Below the pieces are notes generated by a model. The model was not told where the DNA came from. It saw only the letters and a list, made by a program, of their open reading frames with translations, and made no database searches. The position numbers and the translations under genes were made by a program. A DNA stretch of 64,000 bases from Glaciimonas sp. Its GTDB lineage: Bacteria; Pseudomonadota; Gammaproteobacteria; Burkholderiales; Burkholderiaceae_D. The stretch is from the NCBI GenBank assembly GCA_012927585.1, contig JABBOY010000006.1, forward strand, positions 186,001 to 250,000, in the 5' to 3' direction. Of the stretch, positions 39,555 through 48,387 are shown in pieces (position 1 is the first letter of the stretch; the number at the start of each line of letters is the position of its first letter).

Positions 39555-41149
39555 TGGGCGGCTCCCGCCGGCTTGGCTGGAATCTTCATCGCGCCATCCA
39601 TCGCTTTATCTTTCTTGTCCGCCGTGGGCGTGGCAGTGGTTGGGGTAATCGTGGATATTTCGAACGCGCCATCCTTGATCGGATGAATCTCGAAAACGAC
39701 GTTGCTCCCCACCACAATGTTTTTCGGCAAGCTACCCGCCGGCAACTTGAAGCCCATCGTCATCGCCCCCCATTGCAGGGACGAAATCGGCCCATGTGAG
39801 ATCGTGATCTCGTCCTTGTCAATCTTCTCGACCTTGCCTTCGCCGCGATGCGTCGGTCCGGTTGCTTTGCTAGGTGCCGGTGCGCCCTTGCCACGCATCC
39901 GTGTTTCCGTTCCGGTCAGACTGGCTTCGGAATCAATCAGGAACTGGCCGGAGACGACTACCTTTTGCCCCGCTTCCAATCCTTTGCGGATTTCGGTCTG
40001 CCCGTTGGTTTCGGTGCCAATTTCAACCTCGACCGGGACAAACTTACCGTCCCCTTGCGTCACCATGACAATGCTGCGGGTTCCGGTCTGAATCACCGCT
40101 TCGGTTGGTACCAGCAAGATGTCCTTGCGAGCGGTAGGCAAAAAGTTGATCGTGGCAAACATGCCCGGCACCAGATGGCCGGAGGGGTTGGCCAGTTCAA
40201 TACGCGCCTTTAGCGTACGCGTAACAGGATTCACGTCAGGCAGAATCGCGCTGACCTTGCCCTTAAATACCGTCCCTTGCAACGCGGGCGTGCGCGCTTC
40301 GACCGCATTACCCGGGCGCACCAGGGCAGACAGGCTTTCCGGCACGTCGGCATTGACCCAGATAGTGCCGAGGCCGTTAATTTTGAACATCGGCGCGCCA
40401 GCCATCACGGTCATGCCTTCACGCACGGCAAGTTCCGCCACCACGCCGCCGATGGGAGCGAAAATGGTCAGACGAGGTTGCACCTTGCCAGTCGATTCCA
40501 CCCGGCGAATCTGGTCTTCGGTCATGCCGACTAAGCGCATGCGTTGGCGCGCACCACCAAGGAGGCCTTCTATCCCGTTTCCCTGCATGTATTTGACCGA
40601 CAGATACTCTTCCTGCGCCGCCACCCACTCGGGCACATACAATTCGGCCAGAGCTTGTCCCTTGCGGACCGGATCGAGTGGCGCCCGCACATACAACCGT
40701 TCGACGAAACCATTACTGCGTGCCTGCACCAGCGCGACATCCCGCTCGTTGTAAGCAACACTACCCACGGCAACGACTGCCGACGTCAAGTTGCCTCTGA
40801 TGACTTCGGCGGTACGGATACCAAGATTTTGCTGCACGCGCGGATTGATATTGACTTTGCCGTCGTCGCCCGCATCGCCCGCGTAGACCGGCACCAATTG
40901 CATATCCATGAACGGCGATTTACCTGGCTTGTCGAACTTTTGAGCCGGCACCATCGGGTCGTGCCAATACAGCACTTTTTTACTGGAATCGCCGGCTTTC
41001 GGTTCGCCAACCGACGAGGATGCCGTTTCGCTCGACCTCGGCGTCGCCATCTTCCTGCTCTGGTTCATACCAGTCCAATACAGGCCGTAACCGGTTGCGC
41101 CGAGGAGACCTGCAACTGCAGCGGCGAGGAGTATTTTCTTGCTCTTCAT
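39551..41149 (-). CDS. cusB: Periplasmic adaptor CusB with fused C-terminal CusF-like domain
   Basis: Membrane-fusion protein linking CusA and CusC, 532 residues. Order: N-terminal membrane anchor ([19 protein letters not shown]), a metal-binding segment ([25 protein letters not shown], about residues 60-90) with the Met residues expected for Cu capture, lipoyl/beta-barrel core, and after about residue 440 a full CusF-like domain with [18 protein letters not shown] (His, Trp, two Met). AGGA precedes the start, which overlaps the cusC stop (ATGA). The fusion means two CusF domains serve one pump. Confidence 0.93.
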   Translation of the reverse strand: MKSKKILLAAAVAGLLGATGYGLYWTGMNQSRKMATPRSSETASSSVGEPKAGDSSKKVLYWHDPMVPAQKFDKPGKSPFMDMQLVPVYAGDAGDDGKVNINPRVQQNLGIRTAEVIRGNLTSAVVAVGSVAYNERDVALVQARSNGFVERLYVRAPLDPVRKGQALAELYVPEWVAAQEEYLSVKYMQGNGIEGLLGGARQRMRLVGMTEDQIRRVESTGKVQPRLTIFAPIGGVVAELAVREGMTVMAGAPMFKINGLGTIWVNADVPESLSALVRPGNAVEARTPALQGTVFKGKVSAILPDVNPVTRTLKARIELANPSGHLVPGMFATINFLPTARKDILLVPTEAVIQTGTRSIVMVTQGDGKFVPVEVEIGTETNGQTEIRKGLEAGQKVVVSGQFLIDSEASLTGTETRMRGKGAPAPSKATGPTHRGEGKVEKIDKDEITISHGPISSLQWGAMTMGFKLPAGSLPKNIVVGSNVVFEIHPIKDGAFEISTITPTTATPTADKKDKAMDGAMKIPAKPAGAAQ

Positions 41150-42495
41150 TTGGTGTCCTTGTTCATCCCCGCGTGGGCTATCACACCATCGGTGGGAAAG
41201 AGAAAATTGAGTTGCGCCCACAGGTGGTCGGTGTCTGTCTCTAGTTGCAAAGCCTGGATGCGCACGTCGATTTCATTGCGACGCGCTGATAGCACATCGA
41301 CAAGACTGGCTTTGCCGCCGCGGTAAGCGGTGATCGCCGCCAGCGTGCGTTGATTGGCTAGCGGAATCAGTTCGCGCTCAAAGCGGGCATTCCGCTCGCG
41401 ATCGTTTTCCCATTCATTGATCATGCTGCGGGTCTCCGCCATACGCGCGCGCAACATGTCTTCGCGCTCGGCCTTGGCTTGTTCAACCAGCGCCAGTTTG
41501 GAAGAGAGTTCACGGTTCTGGCGGTTCTTCCGATCCCACTGCAGCGGGATCGAGACGCCAACTGACACCATGTTGGAATAAGCCGGGCCGCGTTGTTGGA
41601 ACGCTACTTCCACGGTCCAGTCGGCTTTTCCGTTGGCCTTCGCGAGCTTTGCCTCCGTCTCAGCGATTTCGACCTGCTTGGTCAGGATAACAATTTGCGG
41701 ATGATGTGCAAGCTGGCTATCGAGAGTCGCTGGATCCAGTTGGATGGTGTCAGTGGCAGGTTTGCCGGCCAACCGGGTCCGGCTGACATCGCCGATCCAG
41801 CGCGCCAACATGGTATTGGCATTGCGCACACGGCGCTGAATTTCACTGGCGCGATCATCAAATGTAGCCAGTGCGCTCCGGGCGGCGAAGACATCGGCTT
41901 GATTGCCACGACCGGCGCGGTATGCGCCTTCGGCCGATTGAATTTCAAGTTTGGCTTGTTCACCTTGCTCGGTAACAACTGCCGCCATCGCTTCCGCGTA
42001 ATAGCGGTCAAGCCAAGCCAGAGCGGTTTCGCGCTCAATGGCAGCCGTTGCCACGGTCTTCTCGGCAAGGGTCTTTTGGGCGTCGAGTTCGAAACGATCA
42101 GCGCGCAAATGCCGTTTGTCGAAACGAGTGATTTCCTGCATCACGCCGACCCGGCGCTGCGTCATGAAATCGTTAGTGAGACTGTAACGGTCTGGGCCAG
42201 TGACTGGCAGATTATCGATGCCAACTTTCAATACCGGATCGGGCAATTGGCCAGCGGCGACTGCCATTTCGTGCGCAGCGCTGATGGCGAAATCCTGTGC
42301 AACGAGTTGATGCGAGCGTTCAGTCGCGCGGTGCTGAGCATCGGCGAGAGTCAGTGAGTTCTCCGCAGCGAGAGCATTGGCGGCAAGCGCGAGCGAGCTT
42401 ATCAATACGGCTAGGCTGATTCTTCGGGAAAACCGAACAACCGCAGTGCGCACAAGATAGTGCGCAGACAGCGGGAATAACATCGGGGATGACAT
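41146..42495 (-). CDS. cusC: TolC-family outer membrane channel CusC
   Basis: Outer-membrane efflux protein of 449 residues with a signal peptide ending near ALAAEN. The helical coiled-coil body shows the family's repeats (LTLADAQHRATERSH; GYRAGRGNQADVFAARSAL-like AYRAGRGNQADV; ITAYRGGKASLVDVLSARR). Position 42495 is taken as start because GGAGG lies four bases upstream; an earlier start exists but is unsupported. No N-terminal lipobox is obvious. First structural gene of cusCBAF. Confidence 0.9.
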   Translation of the reverse strand: MSSPMLFPLSAHYLVRTAVVRFSRRISLAVLISSLALAANALAAENSLTLADAQHRATERSHQLVAQDFAISAAHEMAVAAGQLPDPVLKVGIDNLPVTGPDRYSLTNDFMTQRRVGVMQEITRFDKRHLRADRFELDAQKTLAEKTVATAAIERETALAWLDRYYAEAMAAVVTEQGEQAKLEIQSAEGAYRAGRGNQADVFAARSALATFDDRASEIQRRVRNANTMLARWIGDVSRTRLAGKPATDTIQLDPATLDSQLAHHPQIVILTKQVEIAETEAKLAKANGKADWTVEVAFQQRGPAYSNMVSVGVSIPLQWDRKNRQNRELSSKLALVEQAKAEREDMLRARMAETRSMINEWENDRERNARFERELIPLANQRTLAAITAYRGGKASLVDVLSARRNEIDVRIQALQLETDTDHLWAQLNFLFPTDGVIAHAGMNKDTK

Positions 42496-42577
42496 GAAAC
42501 CTCCAGATTGCAATGAACAACATCGTCTGCGCATGAAACAACATGCGCGACGTTGACGGACTAGGCGATCTGGAGAG

Positions 42578-42979
42578 TTAAATTCGGAAACAGCAGTTGC
42601 GGATGGAGAGCGGTGGCGCGGTGATCCGCGTCAGAAGAAATGAATCGGATTGTACGACAATCGGACTGAATGCAGGCTCGATGTCATCGAATACCAGCGT
42701 CAGTGCCGCCGCTATAAATGTTTGAACAGGCGGCAATTCAGGCTTGTCGAGAGACTGCTTGCCGACTTGAGCTTGGGCGTGACACAGACTGGGCTGCTCC
42801 GCATCCATGCCCAAGCACCCAGGCATGCTGCCGGCATCAGTGGACATCGCGACCGATTTACTGACGAGATCGATATTAAGTCCCGGGCACGCGTATCCAG
42901 CTACAGCAAGCTGCATGAACAGCATGCTGAGCAACGCGATGCACGCGGCGACGAAGCGGGATGGACGGGACAGTTTCAT
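42578..42979 (-). CDS. Small Cys-containing exported protein leading the cus operon
   Basis: A 133-residue precursor: signal peptide (FVAACIALLSMLFMQLAVAG), then YACPGLN, MPGCLGMDAEQPSLCHAQ and a conserved-looking end PPLSIRNCCFRI. The Met, Cys and His arrangement (GCLGMD, LCHAQ, NCC) suggests metal binding. Similar small proteins precede cus-type operons in other betaproteobacteria, but I know no assigned function. It is the first gene behind the promoter at 43005-43034, 82 bases before cusC. Confidence 0.7.
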   Translation of the reverse strand: MKLSRPSRFVAACIALLSMLFMQLAVAGYACPGLNIDLVSKSVAMSTDAGSMPGCLGMDAEQPSLCHAQAQVGKQSLDKPELPPVQTFIAAALTLVFDDIEPAFSPIVVQSDSFLLTRITAPPLSIRNCCFRI

Positions 42980-43004
42980 TAGATGCTTTGCTTTTTGTTG
43001 GTGG

Positions 43005-43034
43005 ATTGTAGGCGGTGACGATGTCTGTTGTCAA
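43005..43034 (-). promoter_or_regulatory. Sigma-70 promoter of the cus operon
   Basis: On the minus strand, a perfect -35 TTGACA (43034-43029), 18-base spacer and -10 TACAAT (43010-43005). It ends 25 bases before the first gene's start. The 18-base spacer is slightly long, which fits an activator-assisted promoter. Confidence 0.75.
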
Positions 43035-43072
43035 TTATGGAAACCCATGTGTCCAAGGCACTCCGTTTCAGA

Positions 43073-43091
43073 AAATTACGGACAAATTACG
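43073..43091. promoter_or_regulatory. Candidate response-regulator direct repeat upstream of the cus promoter
   Basis: AAATTACG occurs twice with an 11-base period, about 40 bases upstream of the -35 box. OmpR-family regulators such as CusR bind direct repeats of about one helical turn, and the ATTAC core is shared with the 33301 palindrome. Binding by the local CusR is inference. Confidence 0.4.
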
Positions 43092-43236
43092 AGAGATTGG
43101 AACGCAGCTTCCTGGCGCTTGACCATTGGCAGTCGCCAACAGCACGTTTAGGGATGTGAAACTGTCGGTGAATATTATTCAAGAATAAATTCTTAAAAAA
43201 TATTTCTCCATGGCCCCGAATGATGAACAGGTTTTG

Positions 43237-43641
43237 TCACCCCATTTCATCCGCGTTCATTGCCACATATACACAAAATTGTTGTGCGTTGAGGCCTTTC
43301 GGCGCAATTGTTGTCAAATCGAAGCTGGTCTGATTATGCAAGGTGTGAAAATGCCAAGCAAACGACTTGCCCTGCCCCATAAAATTAACCGAATCTCCAT
43401 GCGGCACATTGATCCACTAGCCACTTGGCGCCCGGAGTTAAGGTGATCTGACGTGTTGCAGCTTCAATTGGAATAGCCTTGCCATACGGTTCCGCTGTAT
43501 TTTTCATGGACTGCTGGTTGCCAACAGAGGCAGATTGGCGCCCCAATTATCTTGTTTCTCTGCTTGTGCACTCACTGACATGGCAGCAAACAACATCCCT
43601 ATGGTGAACATCGAAATGGTTTTATTTTTCAGGTTCAACAT
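43237..43641 (-). pseudogene. Broken CzcE-family periplasmic copper-binding protein gene
   Basis: The total length (405 bases, 135 codons) is right for CzcE, but the frame is broken twice. Frame 1: start at 43641 with AAAGGA upstream, signal peptide (ISMFTIGMLFAAMSVSAQAE), stop after 45 codons. The second piece reads EPYGKAIPIEAATRQITLTP in another frame. The third reads NVPHGDSVNF, then GKSFAWHFHTLHNQTSFDLT and IAPKGLNAQQ, the typical CzcE copper-site region, to a stop at 43237. It is divergent from cusR, next to the right copper promoter. Either a real decay product or two sequencing errors. Confidence 0.75.
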
Positions 43642-43672
43642 GATTAATTCCTTTAACGGGCACTTCAAAAAC

Positions 43673-43791
43673 GCTGTTATAGCGACCGGTACGGTGCGTA
43701 TCGATGGAGTGAAGTATAAGAAAGAGAAGGAAACGAGAACCTGACAACGAGGTTACAGTTTTGTTATCCACGCGCAATACGGTATCAATGA
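43673..43791. promoter_or_regulatory. cusR: Copper-type promoter/operator, right copy (cusRS promoter)
   Basis: Homologous to 33224-33342. It contains GGTTACAGTTTTGTTATCC (43751-43769), an imperfect version of the left palindrome, and a promoter with -35 TTGTTA (43761), 16-base spacer and -10 TATCAA (43783), about 40 bases before the cusR start. The operator overlaps the -35, a layout that suits autoregulation by an OmpR-family activator. On the other side it faces the czcE pseudogene. Confidence 0.7.
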
Positions 43792-43828
43792 GAATAAACT
43801 TACCTGTTCACTAATAATGAGGCATTAC

Positions 43829-44509
43829 ATGCGTATTTTAGTTGTAGAAGATGAACCAAAGGCGGGTGACTATCTCCGTAAAGGCCTCACTGAATCGGGT
43901 TTTGTGGTTGATCTGGCGCGCACGGGAACGGATGGTTTGCAATGTGCCATCGCAGATGCATACGACTTGATCGTGCTCGATGTGATGCTGCCGGGCATGG
44001 ACGGCTGGCAAGTGGTGCAGGAACTGCGCAAGGCGCAGCAAACACAACAAACGCCGATACTGTTTCTGACTGCGCGCGACGATGTCCAGGATCGGATCAA
44101 AGGTCTGGAATTGGGCGCCGATGATTATCTGGTAAAGCCGTTTGCCTTTGCCGAACTGGTGGCGCGCATTCGCAGCTTGCTGCGGCGCGGCCCGATCCGC
44201 GAATCGGAGCGGCTGGAAATTGCCGACCTGGAAATCGATGTATTGAAGCGGCGCGTTACCCGCGGCGGTGTACGAATTGATTTGACGCCCAAGGAATTTG
44301 CACTCCTGCACCTGTTGGCCAAGCGCCAGGGGGAAGTTCTGTCGCGCTCCCTGATTGCATCCCAGGTCTGGGACATGAACTTTGACAGTGATACCAATGT
44401 GGTGGATGTCGCGGTGCGACGTTTGCGCGCCAAAATCGACGAAGCCTATTCGCACAAATTGATTCACACGTTACGCGGCATGGGCTACGTGTTGGAAGCA
44501 CGACAGTGA
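43829..44509 (+). CDS. cusR: Heavy-metal response regulator, CusR/CopR/IrlR type
   Basis: OmpR-family DNA-binding regulator, 226 residues. Receiver domain: [12 protein letters not shown] with acidic pair, phospho-acceptor Asp in [14 protein letters not shown] (about residue 51), conserved Lys in [11 protein letters not shown]. Winged-helix output: [21 protein letters not shown] and [19 protein letters not shown], characteristic of copper/silver regulators. Start at 43829 is supported by GAGG six bases upstream. It overlaps cusS (GTGA), and probably controls both cus arms and itself through the boxes at 33301 and 43751. Confidence 0.94.
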   Translation: MRILVVEDEPKAGDYLRKGLTESGFVVDLARTGTDGLQCAIADAYDLIVLDVMLPGMDGWQVVQELRKAQQTQQTPILFLTARDDVQDRIKGLELGADDYLVKPFAFAELVARIRSLLRRGPIRESERLEIADLEIDVLKRRVTRGGVRIDLTPKEFALLHLLAKRQGEVLSRSLIASQVWDMNFDSDTNVVDVAVRRLRAKIDEAYSHKLIHTLRGMGYVLEARQ

Positions 44510-45960
44510 AACGATTTCGTTCCACTTCGCTGACCACGCGATTGGGGCTGCTGTTTGCACTGATTGCAACGCTGACATTTGCCGCTGTCGGTACTTATTT
44601 GTATCAATCGCTGGCGAGCCAGCTTGAATCCCACGACGATATCGAATTGCTCGGCAATATTGGTTTAATCCGTCATTTTTTACTGGAAACGTCATCAGTG
44701 CAGGACATCCAGGACGATCCGCATCGATTTCTGGATGTCGCTGCCGGTCGCGCTGGCTTAATCATCATTTTGAAATCGGTTGATGGCGCTATCCTTTTTC
44801 AAAATCATAGCGATCACGGCGCCTTGTCGACATTGCCTGTTACCCCGGCGAATGCGGTGCCGGATAAAGCGTCATTGGGCCGATGGATATTGAACTCAGA
44901 ACTTTCCGCCCGCACCGTCTCTGCATGGGGCGCATTGCACAATACGCAGGAGCAAGTTCAAATCATTGTTGCGTTGACCGATTCAGACCGCATGGCATTG
45001 CTTGGGGCTTATCGCAACGAAGTGTTTGCAGCGGTTTTTTTCGGTGCATTGTTAGCCGCATTATTCGGATACATCATAGTGCGACAAGGCTTGCGCGCGC
45101 TCCATGCGATTGCGAAACAGGCGCAATCCATCACTGCGCAACACCTGGATAGGCGACTCGACGTCACTGCCGCGCCGCGTGAATTGCAAGCGCTGGTGCT
45201 GGCATTTAATGACATGCTAAATCGACTGCATCGCAGTTTTCAGCGCTTATCGCAATTTTCCGCCGATTTGGCGCACGATTTACGTACGCCAATCAATAAT
45301 TTGATGGTGCAAACGCAGGTGGCGCTATCTAAGCCGCGCTCCATTGAGGATTACCAAACCTTACTGGCCTCGAATCAGGAAGAGTATGAACGGCTGGCGC
45401 GCATGGTCGAAAACATGCTTTTTCTGGCGCGGGCCGATCACGCTAAATTCGTGCTGAATAAGCAACGCCTGGACACTGCCCATGAGCTGCAGCGCATCGC
45501 AGATTATTTTGAAGGCGTCGCCGAAGATGCGCAGGTGCGGCTGGCAATCGATGCCGGCGGCACCCTGGAGGCCGATCCAATCCTGTTTCGACGCGCGGTC
45601 AATAATCTGGTGGCAAATGCGCTCCGGTATACGCCCGAAGGAGGCGTGATTCACCTGGCTGCACAGACATACCAAGAAGGAATCGCCATTACGGTTGCTA
45701 ACCCGGGAATCGGCATCAAGCCCGAACACATCCCCTTGTTATTTGACCGTTTTTATCGTGTCGATGATGCCCGTAGCGGTTCGACATCCTCGACCGGATT
45801 AGGGTTGGCGATTGTGCAGTCGATCATGATGTTGCATGGCGGCCGGGTTGAAGTAGAAAGTGCTCCCGACGCAATGACGACGTTTCGTCTGGTGTTTCCA
45901 TTAGTTAGAAATCATGGCGACCTGCGCCAACCTGATAATGCACATAAAATCAACCATTGA
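44506..45960 (+). CDS. cusS: Heavy-metal sensor histidine kinase, CusS type
   Basis: Inner-membrane sensor of periplasmic Cu/Ag, 484 residues, starting with GTG in a four-base overlap with cusR. Domains: first helix (about residues 10-32), periplasmic sensor region, second helix ([19 protein letters not shown], about 175), HAMP, dimerisation/phosphorylation motif [17 protein letters not shown] (His about 257), then the ATPase part with N-box [32 protein letters not shown], and [17 protein letters not shown]. Pairs with the preceding regulator. Confidence 0.94.
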   Translation: MKRFRSTSLTTRLGLLFALIATLTFAAVGTYLYQSLASQLESHDDIELLGNIGLIRHFLLETSSVQDIQDDPHRFLDVAAGRAGLIIILKSVDGAILFQNHSDHGALSTLPVTPANAVPDKASLGRWILNSELSARTVSAWGALHNTQEQVQIIVALTDSDRMALLGAYRNEVFAAVFFGALLAALFGYIIVRQGLRALHAIAKQAQSITAQHLDRRLDVTAAPRELQALVLAFNDMLNRLHRSFQRLSQFSADLAHDLRTPINNLMVQTQVALSKPRSIEDYQTLLASNQEEYERLARMVENMLFLARADHAKFVLNKQRLDTAHELQRIADYFEGVAEDAQVRLAIDAGGTLEADPILFRRAVNNLVANALRYTPEGGVIHLAAQTYQEGIAITVANPGIGIKPEHIPLLFDRFYRVDDARSGSTSSTGLGLAIVQSIMMLHGGRVEVESAPDAMTTFRLVFPLVRNHGDLRQPDNAHKINH

Positions 45961-45985
45961 TTCTTTAACCGAAAGGAAAAATACC

Positions 45986-46960
45986 ATGACAAAAGCAATT
46001 CGCATCAGCACTACAGGCGGCCCGGAAGTGATGGAATACGTCGAAGTCGAAGTCGGTGCGCCCGGCCCGGGCGAAGCGCGGGTGCGTAATTTTGCTTGCG
46101 GCCTGAATTTCATCGATGTGTATTTTCGCACCGGCCTGTATCCGCTGCCGCTGCCGGCTGGTCTAGGCATGGAAGGCGCTGGCGTGGTGGAAGCGGTTGG
46201 CGCGGGCGTCACCGATCTGAAGGTGGGCGATCGCGTCGCTTACGCCGGTCGGCCGCTTGGCGCTTATGCCGAAGTGCGCCTGATGCCGGCGGCAGCGCTG
46301 GTCAAATTGCCGGATGCGATCAGTTTCGAGACGGGCGCTGCGATGATGCTGCAGGGTTTGACGGTGCAATACCTGTTTCGCCGCACCTACCGGTTGCAGG
46401 GCGGCGAAACCATTCTGTTCCACGCCGCTGCCGGCGGCGTCGGCCTGATCGCTTGCCAGTGGGCGCGCGCGCTGGGGGTGATCATGATCGGCACTGTCGG
46501 CTCGGACGCAAAAGGCGCACTAGCCAAGGCGCACGGTTGCACCCATGTGATTAACTACAACACCGAAAATTTCGTCGATAGAGTAAAGGAAATTACCGGC
46601 GGCCAAGGGGTGCCGGTGGTCTATGACTCGATTGGCAACGATACTTTTTTCGGCTCGCTCGATTGCTTGTCGCCGCTGGGAATGATGGTCAGTTTCGGTA
46701 GCGCATCCGGCCCGGTGCCACCGTTTAGCCTGAATGAACTGGCGTCGCGCGGTTCACTCTTCATCACGCGGCCGTCGTTGATGAACTACACCGCCAAGCG
46801 GGAAGATTTGCTGGTGATGTCGTCAGAGTTATTTGGAATGGTCGAAAGCGGCAAGATACAAATCGAGATCAATCAACGCTACGCGCTCAAGGATGTGGCG
46901 CAAGCGCACATCGATCTGGAAGCGCGTAAAACTACCGGTTCTAGCATTTTGCTTCCATGA
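45986..46960 (+). CDS. Quinone oxidoreductase (zeta-crystallin type), NADPH-dependent
   Basis: A 324-residue zinc-free medium-chain dehydrogenase reducing quinones with NADPH. Visible parts: GGPEVMEYVEVEV at the N-terminus, the family signature around NFIDVYFRTGLYPLPLPAGLG, GTVGSDAKGALAKAHG, and the nucleotide-binding AAAGGVGLIACQWARALG (about residue 148). Start at 45986 follows AAAGGAAAAA; the frame is open back into cusS but unsupported. It lies 25 bases after cusS in the same direction, so it may be read with the copper regulator genes; quinone redox stress and copper often overlap, but that link is inference. Confidence 0.9.
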   Translation: MTKAIRISTTGGPEVMEYVEVEVGAPGPGEARVRNFACGLNFIDVYFRTGLYPLPLPAGLGMEGAGVVEAVGAGVTDLKVGDRVAYAGRPLGAYAEVRLMPAAALVKLPDAISFETGAAMMLQGLTVQYLFRRTYRLQGGETILFHAAAGGVGLIACQWARALGVIMIGTVGSDAKGALAKAHGCTHVINYNTENFVDRVKEITGGQGVPVVYDSIGNDTFFGSLDCLSPLGMMVSFGSASGPVPPFSLNELASRGSLFITRPSLMNYTAKREDLLVMSSELFGMVESGKIQIEINQRYALKDVAQAHIDLEARKTTGSSILLP

Positions 46961-47043
46961 AACGGGCGTGCCGCCCAATCCGGCCTGGCGGCTCTGGCGA
47001 CACGCCTCAATTCTGACGCTTACTGTTTGGGAGAGAGGATTTT

Positions 47044-47089
47044 GCTCCCTCGCCCGCGTGCGGCAGAGGGCCGGGGAGAGGGTGCTCGC
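47044..47089 (+). repeat. Intergenic CCCTC/GAGGG repeat fragment 1
   Basis: CTCCCTCGCCCGCG leads to GCAGAGGGCCGGGGAGAGGG, giving internal self-complementarity. This kind of CCCTCTCCC-rich sequence is widely scattered in betaproteobacterial intergenic DNA. It follows the quinone oxidoreductase gene and may act as its terminator. Confidence 0.5.
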
Positions 47090-47163
47090 AATAAGTACGG
47101 TGGTCAAAACAAGGCTTTACCTTGATTGCATTGCCACATAATGCGGCCGGAATGTTTGCTAAG

Positions 47164-47240
47164 ACCCTCTCCCTAACCCTCTCCCACAAGCGAATCGGAT
47201 CGCGATTCGGGCACCAGGAAAAGCTATGCCGGGCGAGGGG
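47164..47240 (-). repeat. Intergenic CCCTC/GAGGG repeat fragment 2, inverted relative to fragment 1
   Basis: Read on the minus strand it starts CCCCTCGCCCGGC and ends GGGAGAGGGTTAGGGAGAGG. It includes a palindrome CGAATCG-GATCG-CGATTCG (47191-47209). Together with fragment 1 it forms an inverted pair about 75 bases apart. The remaining sequence of the 456-base gap holds copy E and nothing gene-like. Confidence 0.5.
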
Positions 47241-47295
47241 ATCAAACAGTCCTCACCTGGCGGGCTGAACAGTTCCGTTATTTTCAATAAATATT

Positions 47296-47367
47296 GGAGT
47301 ATGCGATAAATAACCATTAATGCCGCATATGTTATATGCGGTAGAAAAAAATACATGATTGGGTATA
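47296..47367 (+). repeat. Dispersed intergenic repeat, copy E (well preserved)
   Basis: GGAGTATGCGATAAATA, perfect palindrome CCGCATAT-GTT-ATATGCGG (47323-47341), then AAAATACATGATTGGGTATA. It aligns base for base with copy B, with only the loop and a few spacer positions changed, and lies in the convergent gap between the quinone oxidoreductase and DUF4136 genes. Confidence 0.75.
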
Positions 47368-47377
47368 TGGATATTCT

Positions 47378-47409
47378 CAAAATACTTAAAAGCCGGCTTG
47401 CGGCCGGCT
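47378..47409 (-). terminator. Rho-independent terminator of the DUF4136 lipoprotein gene
   Basis: On the minus strand AGCCGGC pairs with GCCGGCT (loop CGCAA), followed by TTTTAAGTATTTT. It begins seven bases after the stop codon. Confidence 0.75.
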
Positions 47410-47416
47410 GTCAGGA

Positions 47417-48073
47417 TCAATCCTTGACGGGAAGTTCGACCTGACGCGCTACGCCGCTCGTTCCGGGGAAGCCTACGAAGGCGCTGCGCATCATGTACGG
47501 CATCACAGATGCCAGCGCGCTGTTGCGGCCTTCGCTGTCAACCGTTACGTCATACAATTTTTTGCCATCCCTGGCTTGGACAATGCCGACATGCAATTGC
47601 CGGTGGTATAGCTGGTAATCGATCTGCTGGTACGCAACGACTGGCGGCCCATACCAGAACGGATCGTAAAAAGGATCGTAAAAAGGATTGTAAAAGCTAC
47701 TGCGGCGGTGAAAGCGGGGTGCGTAAAATCCGCCGCCGTAGCCGTAAGGGTCAACCAGTACCGGCTGGATCAGCCGCACATCGCGCACGGTGACGCCATA
47801 ATCGAACGCAACCCGCAGTGCCGCTGTTTTGGGGTTGGTCGCATCGGTGAAGCCAAGCTGCTGCAGTTGCGCACGCAGCAGTCGCTGGTAGGACTGGTAT
47901 TCCAGATCGTCCTCTAGCGATTTTTTATGCTCGAACACAAACGATTTGTCCGCCGACTCGGGCGGCCAGGCGTGAAACACCGTCACATTGCTGCGGATGG
48001 TGGAGGCGCAGCCGCTCAGCAATACAATTATTGCCAGCAGCGCCAGACGCACATTGCGCATATTATTTTTCAT
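47417..48073 (-). CDS. DUF4136-like lipoprotein with Phe/Tyr/Pro repeat
   Basis: A 218-residue protein with a lipoprotein signal and lipobox LLSGC (about residue 21). The mature part has the DUF4136 pattern (SNVTVFHAWP; DDLEYQSYQRLLRAQLQQLGF; LRVAFDYGV). In the middle (about residues 130-145) a 12-base DNA repeat in three copies encodes FYNPFYDPFYDPFWYGPP. The start at 48073 is preferred over one seven codons upstream. Function is unknown; family members are outer-membrane or periplasmic lipoproteins. A clear terminator follows. Confidence 0.78.
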   Translation of the reverse strand: MKNNMRNVRLALLAIIVLLSGCASTIRSNVTVFHAWPPESADKSFVFEHKKSLEDDLEYQSYQRLLRAQLQQLGFTDATNPKTAALRVAFDYGVTVRDVRLIQPVLVDPYGYGGGFYAPRFHRRSSFYNPFYDPFYDPFWYGPPVVAYQQIDYQLYHRQLHVGIVQARDGKKLYDVTVDSEGRNSALASVMPYMMRSAFVGFPGTSGVARQVELPVKD

Positions 48074-48387
48074 GGTAGTTCTTTCTCGTTGCAACGCAAT
48101 TCAAACCGTATCGTTGATTTTTTAAGTAGCGCAAAGCAGCTTGCCTGCACTACAGGCAGAGGCTTGCATTTTGCCTAAATCCTACTTTAGGATAACTTTT
48201 TTAGCAGAAAAATCCAGGCCGCGATGTAACAGAATGTTGCAAGGGCGTTGCATGGATGTTGCATGAAAATTGCGCGTGCCTGCTTTTGTACAATACTGTG
48301 GCGGCATTTCCTGACGCCTTTCCTGCTAGATTAAACGGCAATTGGTAAAATGCCATTTTGCCCCACTTCTCATTGGATGACTCTCTC
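48074..48387. other. Divergent intergenic region between the DUF4136 gene and pepN
   Basis: About 310 bases without a gene. It contains a TACAAT -10-like hexamer at 48290-48295 facing pepN, a TAGGATAA-rich stretch near 48180, and the 11-base tandem repeat described separately. Confidence 0.4.
48235..48267. repeat. Three 11-base tandem units with GTTGCA core upstream of pepN
   Basis: ATGTTGCAAGG, GCGTTGCATGG and ATGTTGCATGA follow each other exactly, with GTTGCA at the same place in each. A period of 11 puts the cores on one face of the helix, as in cooperative regulator sites. The array ends 22 bases before a TACAAT -10-like hexamer. Confidence 0.55.
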
